A DNA stretch of 64,000 nt from Flavobacteriaceae bacterium (GCA_023262185.1 JALRDO010000007.1:23670-87669); one strand, 5' to 3'; shown: positions 18,062 through 26,898, counted from the first letter of the stretch. The notes: generated from the letters alone by a model not told the origin. Made by a program: numbers and translations.

Positions 18062-19755
18062 TACCTTATCTTGCGTTTGTGCCAATAGCGGTATCCGAAA
18101 TACCCTGCCAATCCTATAAGAAATACGCTCAGGTAAGATTGAGGTTCTCCTGGGCCCTGAACTGTAGTGAAGAATCGATCCCAGCGCGGTTTCATCTTGG
18201 TAATGCCTTTATTAAAATTGTCCCAGCTCATCCATAAGAAAACAGGTTTTCCTAGGATGTGATCTTCAGGAACATATCCCCAGCTTCTACTGTCTTCTGA
18301 GTGGTCGCGATTGTCACCCATCATCCAGTAGTAGTTCTTTTCAAATTGATACGAGTCGGCGGCAATACCGTCTATATAAACGCGATTGTCTTCAATCTTT
18401 AAGTCGTGATTTTCATAAACCTCAATAATACGTTTGTAAAGGGGAAGCGATTCTTCATTTAGCGAAACGATAGCCCCTGATTGAGGGAGGTAAATCGGGC
18501 CGAAATTATCTTCATTCCAAGAGTAATTCGGGTGATTCGGGAATATTGCATATCCCGGAGTCCCATTAGGAGAGACGTCCATGACTACGCTGTCAATACG
18601 CTCTTGAGATTGAAGCCATTCAACTTTGTCTAACGGAAGGTTAACGAGTTGCTCTGACTTTAATACTTCTTTTAAGGCGATGCGCTCTTCTTGTAAGACG
18701 CTGACAGGGATTCCCTCTGCATCTGTGTAAAGCTCAATGGTTTGGTCGTCTCTTTGATTCACTCCCATCAAAAATGGGATTAAAGCATTGTATTGCTCTT
18801 GTGAAAGCGTAGTAGCCGTGAAGATTCTTACGAAATCAGAAGCGTCTGCCTGTGACAATAATCTTGAGGACACCCCAGATGCAGCATAGACTTTGTGATT
18901 GTACATGGGACGCGCACGATGATCGAGCTCGAGTAGCTCACCATTGATATAGACGAAACCGTCAATGATTTCAAGCGTATCACCCGGAGTACCAACGCAT
19001 CGTTTAACGTAGTTTGACTTTTTATCGATGGGTTTAATGACCCCTGCCTCTTTTACAAAAAACTGTCTAACCGTATCCGCTGGCCAATTGAAAACGACCA
19101 AATCGTTTTTTTCTACCGACGCGAATCCAGGGAGCCTCATGTAGGGTAATTGAGGCTTCTTTAAATACGATTTAATTTTTAAGATAGGTACGGTGTCGTG
19201 CATCATTGGTGCTGCAATTGCAGTGGTAGGAATACGGGCACCATAATGAAACTTACTTACTAATAAGAAGTCGCCAACACGAAGGGTTCTCTCAAGTGAT
19301 GGGGTGGGTATAGCATAGGGCTGAATAAAATAAGTGTGCACAATGGTTGCAGCCACTACGGCGAACACGATAGATGATACCCATTCTCCTGTTTTTGTTT
19401 TCTCTGGCTTTAGACGGTCTGTCTCTCTCTTTGCGGAAGTGTCAACGCCGAGCTTAAAGAGATATAGTCCGAGTGTTAGAATGACCCAGAGATGTTCTGT
19501 TCGTTTAGGTTTTTTATAAGCATAAAGGAGGTCAATCCATAGTACAGGAAACATGACCAAATTGATAATAGGCAGAACAAACAACACCACCCACCACCAT
19601 GGGCGCTCTAAAACACGCAGCATTAGTACGCTGTTGTAAAAAGGGATAAAGGCCTTAAATGGCACAATCCCTTCTTTCTTGAAGAACAGCATAAAGAGCA
19701 ATCCGTATACCAGGTGAAAAGCAGTTAAGACTGCGATCCATTCAAAGCTTGTCAT
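18061..19755 (-). CDS. lepB: Signal peptidase I, long Bacteroidota form
   Basis: Removes signal peptides from exported proteins at the inner membrane. 564 residues, much longer than E. coli LepB (324), as is usual for Bacteroidota. The N-terminal region (1-110) has several membrane segments (including WWWVVLFVLPIINLVMFPVLW). A further TM (SSIVFAVVAATIVHTYFI) precedes the catalytic Ser153 in IPTPSLERTL. The Lys of the Ser-Lys dyad is in SNYVKRCVGTPGDTL near 259, and the C-terminal box E motif MMGDNRDHSEDSRSWGYVP is near 485. About 200 residues are inserted between boxes D and E. Its start overlaps the dapB stop by 4 nt. Confidence 0.95.
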   Translation of the reverse strand: MTSFEWIAVLTAFHLVYGLLFMLFFKKEGIVPFKAFIPFYNSVLMLRVLERPWWWVVLFVLPIINLVMFPVLWIDLLYAYKKPKRTEHLWVILTLGLYLFKLGVDTSAKRETDRLKPEKTKTGEWVSSIVFAVVAATIVHTYFIQPYAIPTPSLERTLRVGDFLLVSKFHYGARIPTTAIAAPMMHDTVPILKIKSYLKKPQLPYMRLPGFASVEKNDLVVFNWPADTVRQFFVKEAGVIKPIDKKSNYVKRCVGTPGDTLEIIDGFVYINGELLELDHRARPMYNHKVYAASGVSSRLLSQADASDFVRIFTATTLSQEQYNALIPFLMGVNQRDDQTIELYTDAEGIPVSVLQEERIALKEVLKSEQLVNLPLDKVEWLQSQERIDSVVMDVSPNGTPGYAIFPNHPNYSWNEDNFGPIYLPQSGAIVSLNEESLPLYKRIIEVYENHDLKIEDNRVYIDGIAADSYQFEKNYYWMMGDNRDHSEDSRSWGYVPEDHILGKPVFLWMSWDNFNKGITKMKPRWDRFFTTVQGPGEPQSYLSVFLIGLAGYFGYRYWHKRKIR

Positions 19756-20453
19756 GGGTGAAGATTTATAACATCAGACATCGTAAAAATACCCTTTTTG
19801 CCAATAATCCATTCTGCTGCTAGGAGCGCTCCTAAGGCGAACCCATCTCTTGAAAAGGCTTCATGACGGATACTGATTTCATCAATAGTACTCTGGTAGT
19901 TCACAACATGGGTTCCTGGAACCTCACCCTCTCTTAAGGAGGTTATCTGAAGGTGGTAATCTTTGGGCACTTCAGATATCCCTTTGAGGTCTTGAGCCTT
20001 AAGATGAGGAGTGGCCAGTGAAAGAGCTGTTCCACTTGGAGCGTCGAGCTTTTGGGTATGATGAATTTCAGTCATACTCACTTTATAGGCGTTATGAGGT
20101 GCCATAAGTGTGGCCAGTTTATCGTTAAGCGCAAAGAATAAATTCACTCCAAGACTAAAATTACTTGAGTATAGAAATGCTGTTTGCAGAGCGGTGGCTA
20201 GCGCTTCAACTTCTGATAAACGCTCTAACCATCCGGTGGTGCCGCTCACTACCGGAATTCCCTGTTGCAATCCAAGCCGTATTAAATCTACCGCTGAGTC
20301 AGGAGTACTAAAATTGATAATCACCTCAGTATCCGATGGGAGTCGCTCTGGAGTTTCATTGGTACAAAGTACGACACGGTGGTTGCGTTCATGGGCAAGG
20401 GTTTCAATGCGTTTTCCCATCTTTCCGTATCCCAATAAAGCGATTGCACTCAT
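19752..20453 (-). CDS. dapB: 4-hydroxy-tetrahydrodipicolinate reductase
   Basis: NAD(P)H-dependent step in lysine and meso-diaminopimelate synthesis, feeding peptidoglycan. 233 residues, as in other short Bacteroidota DapB. Rossmann motif ALLGYGKMGKRIETLA near 4, INFSTPDSAVDLI near 47, VVSGTTGWLERL near 69, and the substrate and catalytic motif EIHHTQKLDAPSGTAL near 129-144 (HHxxKxDAPSGTA). Overlaps DUF5683 upstream and lepB downstream by 4 nt each, so translation is coupled through the block. Confidence 0.96.
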   Translation of the reverse strand: MSAIALLGYGKMGKRIETLAHERNHRVVLCTNETPERLPSDTEVIINFSTPDSAVDLIRLGLQQGIPVVSGTTGWLERLSEVEALATALQTAFLYSSNFSLGVNLFFALNDKLATLMAPHNAYKVSMTEIHHTQKLDAPSGTALSLATPHLKAQDLKGISEVPKDYHLQITSLREGEVPGTHVVNYQSTIDEISIRHEAFSRDGFALGALLAAEWIIGKKGIFTMSDVINLHP

Positions 20454-21055
20454 AATCTAATTTTTAGTTTAAGTCCTGCCTCAGTGCCGGCTCCAACAGC
20501 CAGGGGTTCTAATACGGGTTGCACGTGAAGACTAAGGTCTTCATTGACATTAAAAGGCTTTAAATGGGCGTCTACGCTTGCATCAATAACGTTCAGAAGA
20601 TAGAGGCCAATTGCGATTAATACCGAAGAGTCCCTTTGGCTCTGTGATCCCTTTTGGGCTTGCTCTAATGCGCTATTTGAAACGTCAGGGCCAACTCCAT
20701 CTCCGTTGATGTCGTAGAATTCATCGGTCGTGAATCCTGCATTTCTTAATTTGAAGGCGTCACGATATCTGAGGTATTGGGTTTGATTGAATTGATAAAC
20801 GAAAACGCCGGTACCAACCGCTGCCCAGGCTAATGGAACCTTCCAGTAACGTCGATTGTAAAATTGCCCAAGTCCAGGAAGCGCCGCTGAATAAAAGGTA
20901 GCTTTTGAAGCAGCTAAAGGATCTATAGCGCGTTCAAGCCGTTTTTCTGCACGTTGTACTCTTTTTTCTTCTCTCGAACTCCGCTCGTTTTGATCTTGTG
21001 CAAAGCTTAAATGTATAGAAAAGAATACGAGCAATAAAGCCGTAAATCTATTCAC
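20450..21055 (-). CDS. DUF5683 secreted/membrane protein
   Basis: 201 residues: signal peptide (FTALLLVFFSIHLSFAQ), a charged Arg/Glu-rich stretch (about 22-46), then the DUF5683 core ATFYSAALPGLGQFYNRRYWK with hydrophobic segments near 70-85 and 140-160. This family occurs between parB and dapB throughout Flavobacteriia; function unknown. It overlaps parB by 8 nt and dapB by 4 nt. The position suggests a link with envelope biogenesis or division, which is inference. Confidence 0.85.
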   Translation of the reverse strand: MNRFTALLLVFFSIHLSFAQDQNERSSREEKRVQRAEKRLERAIDPLAASKATFYSAALPGLGQFYNRRYWKVPLAWAAVGTGVFVYQFNQTQYLRYRDAFKLRNAGFTTDEFYDINGDGVGPDVSNSALEQAQKGSQSQRDSSVLIAIGLYLLNVIDASVDAHLKPFNVNEDLSLHVQPVLEPLAVGAGTEAGLKLKIRL

Positions 21056-21923
21056 CGATAAGGGCTTTTTTGAGTTTTAGTAAGTCTTTTTCAGATTCAA
21101 AATGAAACTTAAGAACTCCTGAACCATTGGCGCGAAGGTCTACACTGACCTCTTTGTCGCTGAGGTGTTGAAGAGCCTCGACTGCAGAAGCCGCTTTTTT
21201 ACTCAGCTTGAGGTTGTTTGTTGACTTGGATGACTTTGGCTGCGCTATTTGACGCGCTCTGTTTTCAGTGGCTCGAACAGACAACCCTTTGCCTAAAACC
21301 TCTCCTAAAAGTTGCAACTGATCTGGGTGATTTTCTAGTGACATGATCGCTCTTCCGTGTCCCATACTGATCGATCGGTTCTTCAATGCATCTTGCACCT
21401 GAGGATGGAGCTTTAAAAGTCGAAGGTAATTGGTAATGGTTGAGCGCTGCTTACCAACGCGTTTGCTCAGTTTGTCTTGTGTGAGTTGTATTTCGTCTAT
21501 AAGGCGTTGATACGAAAGTGCAATCTCTATAGGATCTAGCTCTTGACGCTGGATGTTTTCAACCAAGGCCATCTCAAGAGATTCTTGATCGCTGGCTTCT
21601 CTTATGTAGACGGGTACCCGCTCAAGATTCGCCAATAGGGCAGCTCTTAAACGTCGCTCTCCAGAGACTAATTGAAAAGAGCCGTTCTCTACTTTGCGAA
21701 CAGTGATCGGCTGAATGATTCCTAATTGTTTAATCGATTGCGCTAACTCACTCAAGCCCTGCTCATCGAAAGTTGTTCTTGGTTGAAATGGATTGACCTC
21801 AATCAAGTTTGGAGCAATGAAGGCCATTAGAGACCCCCCTTCTGACATGGTAATATCTTTGTCAGGATCTTTCAGGAGTGCAGCTATTCCTCTTCCGAGA
21901 ACTTGTTTTTGTTGTTTAGCCAT
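21048..21923 (-). CDS. parB: Chromosome partitioning protein ParB
   Basis: CTPase and parS-binding protein for chromosome segregation. 291 residues. LGRGIAALL near the N-terminus (typical KGLGRGLxALL); the ParB N-domain with LIEVNPFQPRTTFDEQGLSELAQSIKQLGIIQPITVR, LVSGERRLRAALLA (the GERRxRA CTP-binding box), VENIQRQELDPIEIALSYQRLI; a helix-turn-helix LSKRVGKQRSTITNYLRLLKL near 155; and a C-terminal dimerisation segment. It starts 3 nt after parA. I find no convincing parS site in the window. Confidence 0.96.
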   Translation of the reverse strand: MAKQQKQVLGRGIAALLKDPDKDITMSEGGSLMAFIAPNLIEVNPFQPRTTFDEQGLSELAQSIKQLGIIQPITVRKVENGSFQLVSGERRLRAALLANLERVPVYIREASDQESLEMALVENIQRQELDPIEIALSYQRLIDEIQLTQDKLSKRVGKQRSTITNYLRLLKLHPQVQDALKNRSISMGHGRAIMSLENHPDQLQLLGEVLGKGLSVRATENRARQIAQPKSSKSTNNLKLSKKAASAVEALQHLSDKEVSVDLRANGSGVLKFHFESEKDLLKLKKALIGE

Positions 21924-21926
21924 ACG

Positions 21927-22721
21927 CTAGGAGGTCTTCTTTTTTTTCGGTTTATCGTTCACTTTGCGCTTAAGAAGTTCTCGTGCGAGGCCTAAATAAT
22001 TTGAGGCTCCCTTACTACTCGCATCATAACTGATGATACTTTCACCAAAACTAGGCGCTTCACTTAGCTTGACATTGCGTTGAATAATCGTTTCAAAAAC
22101 CATGTCTCCAAAATGCTTTCGAACTTCTTCGACCACCTGATTTGACAGCCTTAGTCTTGAGTCGTACATCGTGAGTAGCATACCTTCAATATCCAGGTCT
22201 TTGTTGTATAATTTTTGAACACTTTTAACCGTGTTTAAAAGTTTGCCTAGACCTTCAAGTGCATAATATTCACATTGAATAGGAATGATTACTGCGTCTG
22301 CAGCCGAAAGGGCATTAAGTGTTAGTAGCCCAAGCGAAGGAGCGCAATCAATCACGATATAGTCGTACTGCTCTTTTAGTGGTTTTATAGCCTCAGCAAG
22401 CATGAACTCTCTGTTCGGCTTTTCTACCAACTCTATTTCAATGGCCACTAAGTCAATATGTGCTGGTATTAGCGACACATTTGGTGAATTCGCCTTGACG
22501 ATTACCTCTGAGGCAGAAGCCGTATGTTCGAGTAACTGGTACGTTCCTAGACTCACGTTTTCAACTTCAATTCCTAGTCCTGAACTTGCGTTAGCCTGAG
22601 GATCGGCGTCGATTAATAGAACTTTTTGCTCTAATGCACCAAGAGCGGCACTTAAGTTAACTGAGGTAGTGGTTTTCCCCACACCACCTTTCTGATTTGC
22701 TATTGCAATGATCTTGCCCAT
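21927..22721 (-). CDS. parA: ParA family ATPase (Soj)
   Basis: Deviant-Walker ATPase acting with ParB in origin segregation. 264 residues. Walker A IANQKGGVGKTTTSVNLSAALG at the start (signature Lys in KGGVGKTT), LLIDADPQANASSGLG (A'), YDYIVIDCAPSLGLLTLNAL (Walker B region), PIQCEYYALEGLGKL, and a lysine-rich C-terminal tail (about 252-264) suited to nonspecific DNA binding. It begins the parA-parB-DUF5683-dapB-lepB-WbqC run. The 78-bp region upstream contains two short palindromes that could be operators. Confidence 0.97.
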   Translation of the reverse strand: MGKIIAIANQKGGVGKTTTSVNLSAALGALEQKVLLIDADPQANASSGLGIEVENVSLGTYQLLEHTASASEVIVKANSPNVSLIPAHIDLVAIEIELVEKPNREFMLAEAIKPLKEQYDYIVIDCAPSLGLLTLNALSAADAVIIPIQCEYYALEGLGKLLNTVKSVQKLYNKDLDIEGMLLTMYDSRLRLSNQVVEEVRKHFGDMVFETIIQRNVKLSEAPSFGESIISYDASSKGASNYLGLARELLKRKVNDKPKKKKTS

Positions 22722-22754
22722 AGTGAAAAATAGAGTGTTCTAAAATACAATAAC

Positions 22755-22797
22755 TGGCCACTGTGGCCAATAACAGGGGGCCTAAATTGTTAACAAT
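22755..22797. promoter_or_regulatory. Two palindromes upstream of parA (possible operators)
   Basis: TGGCCA-CTG-TGGCCA occupies 22755-22769 and the perfect 12-bp palindrome ATTGTTAACAAT occupies 22786-22797, in the 78-bp gap between the DivIC-like gene and parA. ParA proteins often autoregulate, so these are candidate operator sites; alternatively the first could be a weak hairpin in the leader. No poly-T follows either. Confidence 0.35.
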
Positions 22798-22799
22798 AC

Positions 22800-23129
22800 C
22801 TAGAATTTGGGTTGTTTTATGCTATCGGCGTATTCGATAAGATAGAGGTCTTCACCTTCACGCTTAAACAAATAACGTTCCCGAGCATAGCGCTCCTTCT
22901 CTAGTGAATCTGAAAATTTTTGAAGAAGGGCTCGATCTGCCTCGATTTCTCTTTTTAAGTAAGCACGTTCTTCTTCTAGAGCCTTGATCTCTTTTTGAAG
23001 TTGCCACTGAATCAATGCAGAGTTGGCATCAAAAAAAAACATCCAAACTATAAAAAAGAGTCCAATAACCACATAGAGATTGGTCAGCCATTTTAGCTTC
23101 TTTAAGCGCTGGAAACCTTTTATTGGCAT
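22800..23129 (-). CDS. FtsB/DivIC-family septum formation initiator
   Basis: 109 residues with the layout of FtsB/DivIC: a short basic cytoplasmic N-terminus, one transmembrane helix (LYVVIGLFFIVWMFFFDA, about 18-35), a coiled coil (about 42-80, LQKEIKALEEERAYLKREIE), and a conserved tail ARERYLFKREGEDLYLIEY. In other bacteria these bitopic proteins join FtsQ/FtsL at the division site. It overlaps the udk 3' end by 10 nt. High confidence in the family; which paralogue it is cannot be said. Confidence 0.88.
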   Translation of the reverse strand: MPIKGFQRLKKLKWLTNLYVVIGLFFIVWMFFFDANSALIQWQLQKEIKALEEERAYLKREIEADRALLQKFSDSLEKERYARERYLFKREGEDLYLIEYADSIKQPKF

Positions 23130-23725
23130 AACTGTTTTATAGCGAGAGCGATAAATTGTGCAGCTTCGGCATAATCGTCGTCGTTATTAATAACCAAATG
23201 CGCTTTTTTTCGTGCCTTAGATACATAAGTGTCATGCATAGGCTTCACTTGCTGGGTATAGCGACTAAAGGCAGTTTCAAGATCATGTCCGCGTTCGGTG
23301 GTGTCTCTTCGGATTCTTCTTAGAAGACGATGGTCTTGATCAGTATCTACGTAGATCCAAAGATCTACCAAGTCGAAAACTTCAGAACGATTCATCAGTA
23401 AAATGCCTTCCAATAAAAGGACTTTTGGAGGACTGATGGTGTCGGTCTCATTTTTTCGAGTTTCATTAACAAAATCGTAGATGGGAGCATCAATTGATTT
23501 TCCAGATTTGAGGGCTTTAAGTTGGGAGATGAGTAATGCGTAGTCGAAGGCGTCGGGGTGGTCGTAGTTGGTTTTGCGCCTTTCCGCTGGCGTTAAATGG
23601 TCTTGATTATGATAGTAGCGATCTTGAGATAAAATCTGCAAGGGCTGGTTGCTCAATTCTCCTAATGCCTTAACGAGAGTCGTTTTTCCACTCCCTGATC
23701 CGCCTGTGATGCCTATAATATACAC
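23120..23725 (-). CDS. udk: Uridine kinase
   Basis: Phosphorylates uridine and cytidine in pyrimidine salvage. 201 residues. P-loop IGITGGSGSGKTTLVKAL near 3-20, LSQDRYYHNQDHLTPAERRKTNYDHPDAFD near 34 (substrate-binding DxYY and YDHPDAFD), IDAPIYDFVNETR near 79, LLLEGILLM near 102 and RRIRRDTTERGHDLE near 136. Coupled to the DivIC-like gene by a 10-nt overlap. It starts 9 nt after the anmK stop, so anmK-udk-DivIC could be one transcript. Confidence 0.95.
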   Translation of the reverse strand: MYIIGITGGSGSGKTTLVKALGELSNQPLQILSQDRYYHNQDHLTPAERRKTNYDHPDAFDYALLISQLKALKSGKSIDAPIYDFVNETRKNETDTISPPKVLLLEGILLMNRSEVFDLVDLWIYVDTDQDHRLLRRIRRDTTERGHDLETAFSRYTQQVKPMHDTYVSKARKKAHLVINNDDDYAEAAQFIALAIKQLCQ

Positions 23726-23734
23726 GCCTAAATT

Positions 23735-24832
23735 TTAGCTAAAGGTACGCTGCTCATTTGGTTGAATCAAGGTGCCGGCGCAAGAGTCAGACGATGCTCC
23801 GGTTACGCTGCTGTAGACATTGATCTTATTGTGCACCCTAAGGTATCCCATAAAGGCGAAGACTAAAGCCTCTTTGTAATCCACTAGTTGAGAATCTGGG
23901 ACAATCATTGAGGCAAAATTTTTTGTCTGTGATTGCAGCAGTTGCATCGCAAACCGATTGTGTGCACCACCTCCGGTTACTAGAACCTTTAGCTTCTTAG
24001 CGATCTTATGGCGGTTATAAAATTCCTTTAGGGCCTTAAAAATTTGATAAACATTGTGTTCGGTGACCGTGCGTACAAGATCCTCAAGCGAACCCTTGAC
24101 TGCTTCTACTTCTTTGACGTAGTAGGAGTAATACCATTCTTTTCCTAATGATTTGGCGCCTTGAATGGTGTAGAATTCAAGGGAATTGAGCCTTTCAAAA
24201 AGCGATGTGATAAGACTTCCATTGGCAGCAATGTCACCGTCTTTGTCATAGTTGTAACCAAGAGGTTCAACGAGCTCGTTTATGGGGGTGTTGAACATGC
24301 CGACGTCAAAGGCATGCCTTTTGTTTTCGAAGGAATAAGAAAGATTTGAAATACCCCCTAGATTGAGGCAGATATCGTAATTGTGAAATAAGAGATGATC
24401 GCCTATAGGGACTAATGGAGCACCTTGACCTCCCAGAGCTAAATCGGATGAGCGAAAATCATAAGCTACGGGAATGTTAAAGGTCTTGCTGAGTAATTTT
24501 CCGTTTCCGATTTGTCGCGTTATGCCACGTTCGGGTTGGTGTAAAGTGGTATGCCCGTGACTCGAAATGAGATCGATGCTTTTGTTATAATGTTTGAAAA
24601 GTTCTTTTATGGCTGAAATTGTGATTGCATCAAATGACTCTTCGAGCGCCAACATTTCAGTTTCGGTGGCTAGATGAGCTCTCTTTAATTGACTTACGAA
24701 TGTTTCTGGATAGGCACGATGAGAGCTGTGTTTGATCTCGTAATGGTAGCCTTCTTGAGTTTGATTAAAGCGCACTACACACAGATCTAATCCATCGAAA
24801 GAAGTTCCAGACATGAGTCCTAGTACAGTCAT
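23735..24832 (-). CDS. anmK: Anhydro-N-acetylmuramic acid kinase
   Basis: Converts anhydroMurNAc released from peptidoglycan turnover to MurNAc-6-phosphate. 365 residues. LMSGTSFDGLDLCVVRF near 6 (GTSxDG phosphate motif), SHGHTTLHQP near 90, QIGNGKLLSKTFNIPVAYDFRSSDLALGGQGAPLVP near 105-140, and LNLGGISNLSY near 157 and VTGGGAHNRF near 286. Divergent from murQ, whose product uses the AnmK product, across 48 bp holding a 12-bp palindrome. udk follows closely. Confidence 0.96.
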   Translation of the reverse strand: MTVLGLMSGTSFDGLDLCVVRFNQTQEGYHYEIKHSSHRAYPETFVSQLKRAHLATETEMLALEESFDAITISAIKELFKHYNKSIDLISSHGHTTLHQPERGITRQIGNGKLLSKTFNIPVAYDFRSSDLALGGQGAPLVPIGDHLLFHNYDICLNLGGISNLSYSFENKRHAFDVGMFNTPINELVEPLGYNYDKDGDIAANGSLITSLFERLNSLEFYTIQGAKSLGKEWYYSYYVKEVEAVKGSLEDLVRTVTEHNVYQIFKALKEFYNRHKIAKKLKVLVTGGGAHNRFAMQLLQSQTKNFASMIVPDSQLVDYKEALVFAFMGYLRVHNKINVYSSVTGASSDSCAGTLIQPNEQRTFS

Positions 24833-24850
24833 ATGCTAAATGTAGTGGTA

Positions 24851-24862
24851 ATTAGCGCTAAT
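24851..24862. promoter_or_regulatory. Palindrome between anmK and murQ (possible operator)
   Basis: ATTAGCGCTAAT is a perfect 12-bp palindrome near the middle of the 48-bp divergent intergenic region, 6 bp upstream of the murQ -7 box. Placement suits a regulator controlling both MurNAc-recycling genes; no such regulator gene is visible nearby. Confidence 0.4.
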
Positions 24863-24868
24863 TCGCAT

Positions 24869-24876
24869 TAGATTTG
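24869..24876 (+). promoter_or_regulatory. Promoter -7 box of murQ
   Basis: TAGATTTG fits TAnnTTTG but ends only 4 nt before the murQ ATG, so the mRNA would have almost no leader. No -33 TTTG at the usual distance. Confidence 0.45.
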
Positions 24877-24880
24877 TTTT

Positions 24881-25693
24881 ATGAGCTTTACAAAAACCAC
24901 CGAGTCAGACTCGCTTCACAAAGATTTACATCTTAAGAGTACGCATGAACTCTTGACCGGAATCAACCAAGAAGACGCCAAAGTTGCTACTGTAGTAGCA
25001 CATTGTATTCACCAAATTGCACCCTTCGTTGATGCGTTAATCGAGCGTTTTAGTTTAGGCGGACGACTCTTTTACATCGGAGCAGGCACGTCTGGTCGAT
25101 TGGGGGTTGTAGATGCTTCAGAGATACCTCCGACTTTCGGATTAGATCACGGTAAGGTTGTTGGCCTCATCGCAGGGGGAGATCAAGCGATTCGAAAGGC
25201 CGTTGAATTTGCTGAAGACGATTTGGATCAGGCCTGGAAAACCCTACAGGAATTTGAGGTCACTGAGCTTGATACGGTAGTTGGGATTGCAGCATCGGGT
25301 ACCACGCCCTACGTTATTGGTGGGGTTCGGATGGCAAAGGCGAATGGGCTATTAACGGCCTGCATAACGAACAACAAGGGCAGTCAATTATCCATGGCCG
25401 TTGATTATCCTATTGAGGCAGTGGTTGGTCCGGAGTTTGTGACCGGCTCTACCCGCATGAAAAGTGGTACAGCTCAAAAACTGATACTCAACATGATTTC
25501 AACTACGCTCATGATCCGCATGGGCCATGTAGTCGGAAATCGCATGGTTGACATGCAACTTTCAAATGACAAATTGTGGGATAGAGGCACGCGCTATTTA
25601 TCCGAAGCTCTGGGAATACCTACGAATGAGGCCCGCGAGCTGCTGAATGAATATGGATCTGTTCGGGTTGCTCTACAGCAATCTAAAGCGTAA
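24881..25693 (+). CDS. murQ: N-acetylmuramic acid 6-phosphate etherase
   Basis: Cleaves the D-lactyl ether of MurNAc-6-P to GlcNAc-6-P, completing MurNAc recycling with AnmK. 270 residues. SIS domain with LFYIGAGTSGRLGVVDASEIPPTFG near 64-88 (catalytic Glu in the ASExPPTF motif), LIAGGDQAIRKAVEFAEDD near 96, GIAASGTTPYVIGG near 128 and EFVTGSTRMKSGTAQKLILNMIST near 184. Slightly shorter than E. coli MurQ (298) through a reduced C-terminal region. Its 3' end overlaps the convergent dehydrogenase gene by 11 nt. Confidence 0.96.
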   Translation: MSFTKTTESDSLHKDLHLKSTHELLTGINQEDAKVATVVAHCIHQIAPFVDALIERFSLGGRLFYIGAGTSGRLGVVDASEIPPTFGLDHGKVVGLIAGGDQAIRKAVEFAEDDLDQAWKTLQEFEVTELDTVVGIAASGTTPYVIGGVRMAKANGLLTACITNNKGSQLSMAVDYPIEAVVGPEFVTGSTRMKSGTAQKLILNMISTTLMIRMGHVVGNRMVDMQLSNDKLWDRGTRYLSEALGIPTNEARELLNEYGSVRVALQQSKA

Positions 25694-26858
25694 GAATTCT
25701 GTAAATACCTTTGCCCTCAACTGCGATATACAAGAAATCGTCTGGCCCTTGGCGCACTGTTCTTAGCCTTCCGACATCCTTGAAAAGGCGCTCACGCTTG
25801 ACCGCTTTCTTTCCTTCAAAATGAAGGGCTTCGAGGTATTGAAATTTAAGAGAACCTGCCAATAAAGTGTTCTTAAGTGCTGGGTAACGGTCACTGGTAA
25901 CCCATTCCATGCCTGATGGTGCGATAGAAGGAACCCAATAGTACAGCGGTTGTTCCATTCCTTCTTTTTCTGTAATATCTGTGAACGAACTTCCATCGTA
26001 GTTGATACCGTAACTAATCACGGGCCATCCAAAGTTCTTTGCTGCCTGTGAACTATTCACCTCGTCACCACCTTGAGGCCCATGCTCGTGTACCCAAACT
26101 TCTTTGAATTCAGGATGAAAAATCATCCCTTGAGGATTTCTATGCCCGTAGCTAAAAACTGCCTCTTTCGCGCCAGGCTGCCCATAAAATGGATTGTTAG
26201 TCGGAATTGATCCGTCTTTGTGAATACGATAGATTTTTCCGCCATCGCGAGTGGGATCCTGCGGGTTGTTATCGCGATCTCCTCGATCTCCGATAGAGAA
26301 GTAAAGCATTTGTTGATCGTCGAATTCTATACGTGAACCAAAGTGAAAGCCTTTATCAGAGGTTTCTTCTCCAAAATAAAGATCTTGCCATTGTTGTAGC
26401 TCGTTATTGACCAATTGCCCTCTGCCTATTGCAGTGTGGCCCTTGTCACTGTCGTTCGGATCTGGTTTTGAATAGGAGAAATAAAGCCAGGGCTCTTCAC
26501 CGTAGTTAGGATCAATTTCTATATCTAAAAGTCCTCCTTGACCTTTTTGCCAGGTTTCAGGAACTCCAGTAATTGCCGTTCTGTTTTCTGCATCTTCGTA
26601 GAGCCAGAGCGAGCCATTTTTTTCAGAAACCAAAAGCTTTCCGTCCACAAAAACCATTCCCCAAGGGATGTCGAGATTACCGGCTACCAGTTCTAATTCA
26701 TATTCGGTCTGTGTGTCTTCTACCTCACTAAGGGTAATCGAAGATGTATTTTCGACCGCTGGGGTTGCGCTTTGACTTTGACTTGCTTCATTACAGCCAA
26801 ACAATAAACTAAGTGAAAGAATTGCTGCAGGTAAAGTATAATCTTTGACAGGTGTCAT
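25683..26858 (-). CDS. PQQ-dependent sugar dehydrogenase-like lipoprotein
   Basis: 391 residues with a lipoprotein signal (LSLSLLFGCNEAS, lipobox Cys near 22). Six-bladed beta-propeller of the soluble glucose/sorbosone dehydrogenase family: AGNLDIPWGMVFV near 59, FHFGSRIEFDDQQMLYFSIGDRGDRDNNPQD near 170 (His in HFGSR), YSYGHRNPQGMIFHP near 237 (Arg in GHRNPQG), WVHEHGPQGGDEVN near 255 and NFGWPVISYG. Predicted periplasmic aldose oxidation with PQQ; whether this organism makes PQQ cannot be judged from the window. Monocistronic, between murQ and tRNA-Pro. Confidence 0.9.
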   Translation of the reverse strand: MTPVKDYTLPAAILSLSLLFGCNEASQSQSATPAVENTSSITLSEVEDTQTEYELELVAGNLDIPWGMVFVDGKLLVSEKNGSLWLYEDAENRTAITGVPETWQKGQGGLLDIEIDPNYGEEPWLYFSYSKPDPNDSDKGHTAIGRGQLVNNELQQWQDLYFGEETSDKGFHFGSRIEFDDQQMLYFSIGDRGDRDNNPQDPTRDGGKIYRIHKDGSIPTNNPFYGQPGAKEAVFSYGHRNPQGMIFHPEFKEVWVHEHGPQGGDEVNSSQAAKNFGWPVISYGINYDGSSFTDITEKEGMEQPLYYWVPSIAPSGMEWVTSDRYPALKNTLLAGSLKFQYLEALHFEGKKAVKRERLFKDVGRLRTVRQGPDDFLYIAVEGKGIYRILTL

Positions 26859-26898
26859 AGGGCGAAAGTTTAGCTTTTAAATATACACGAATATATAC

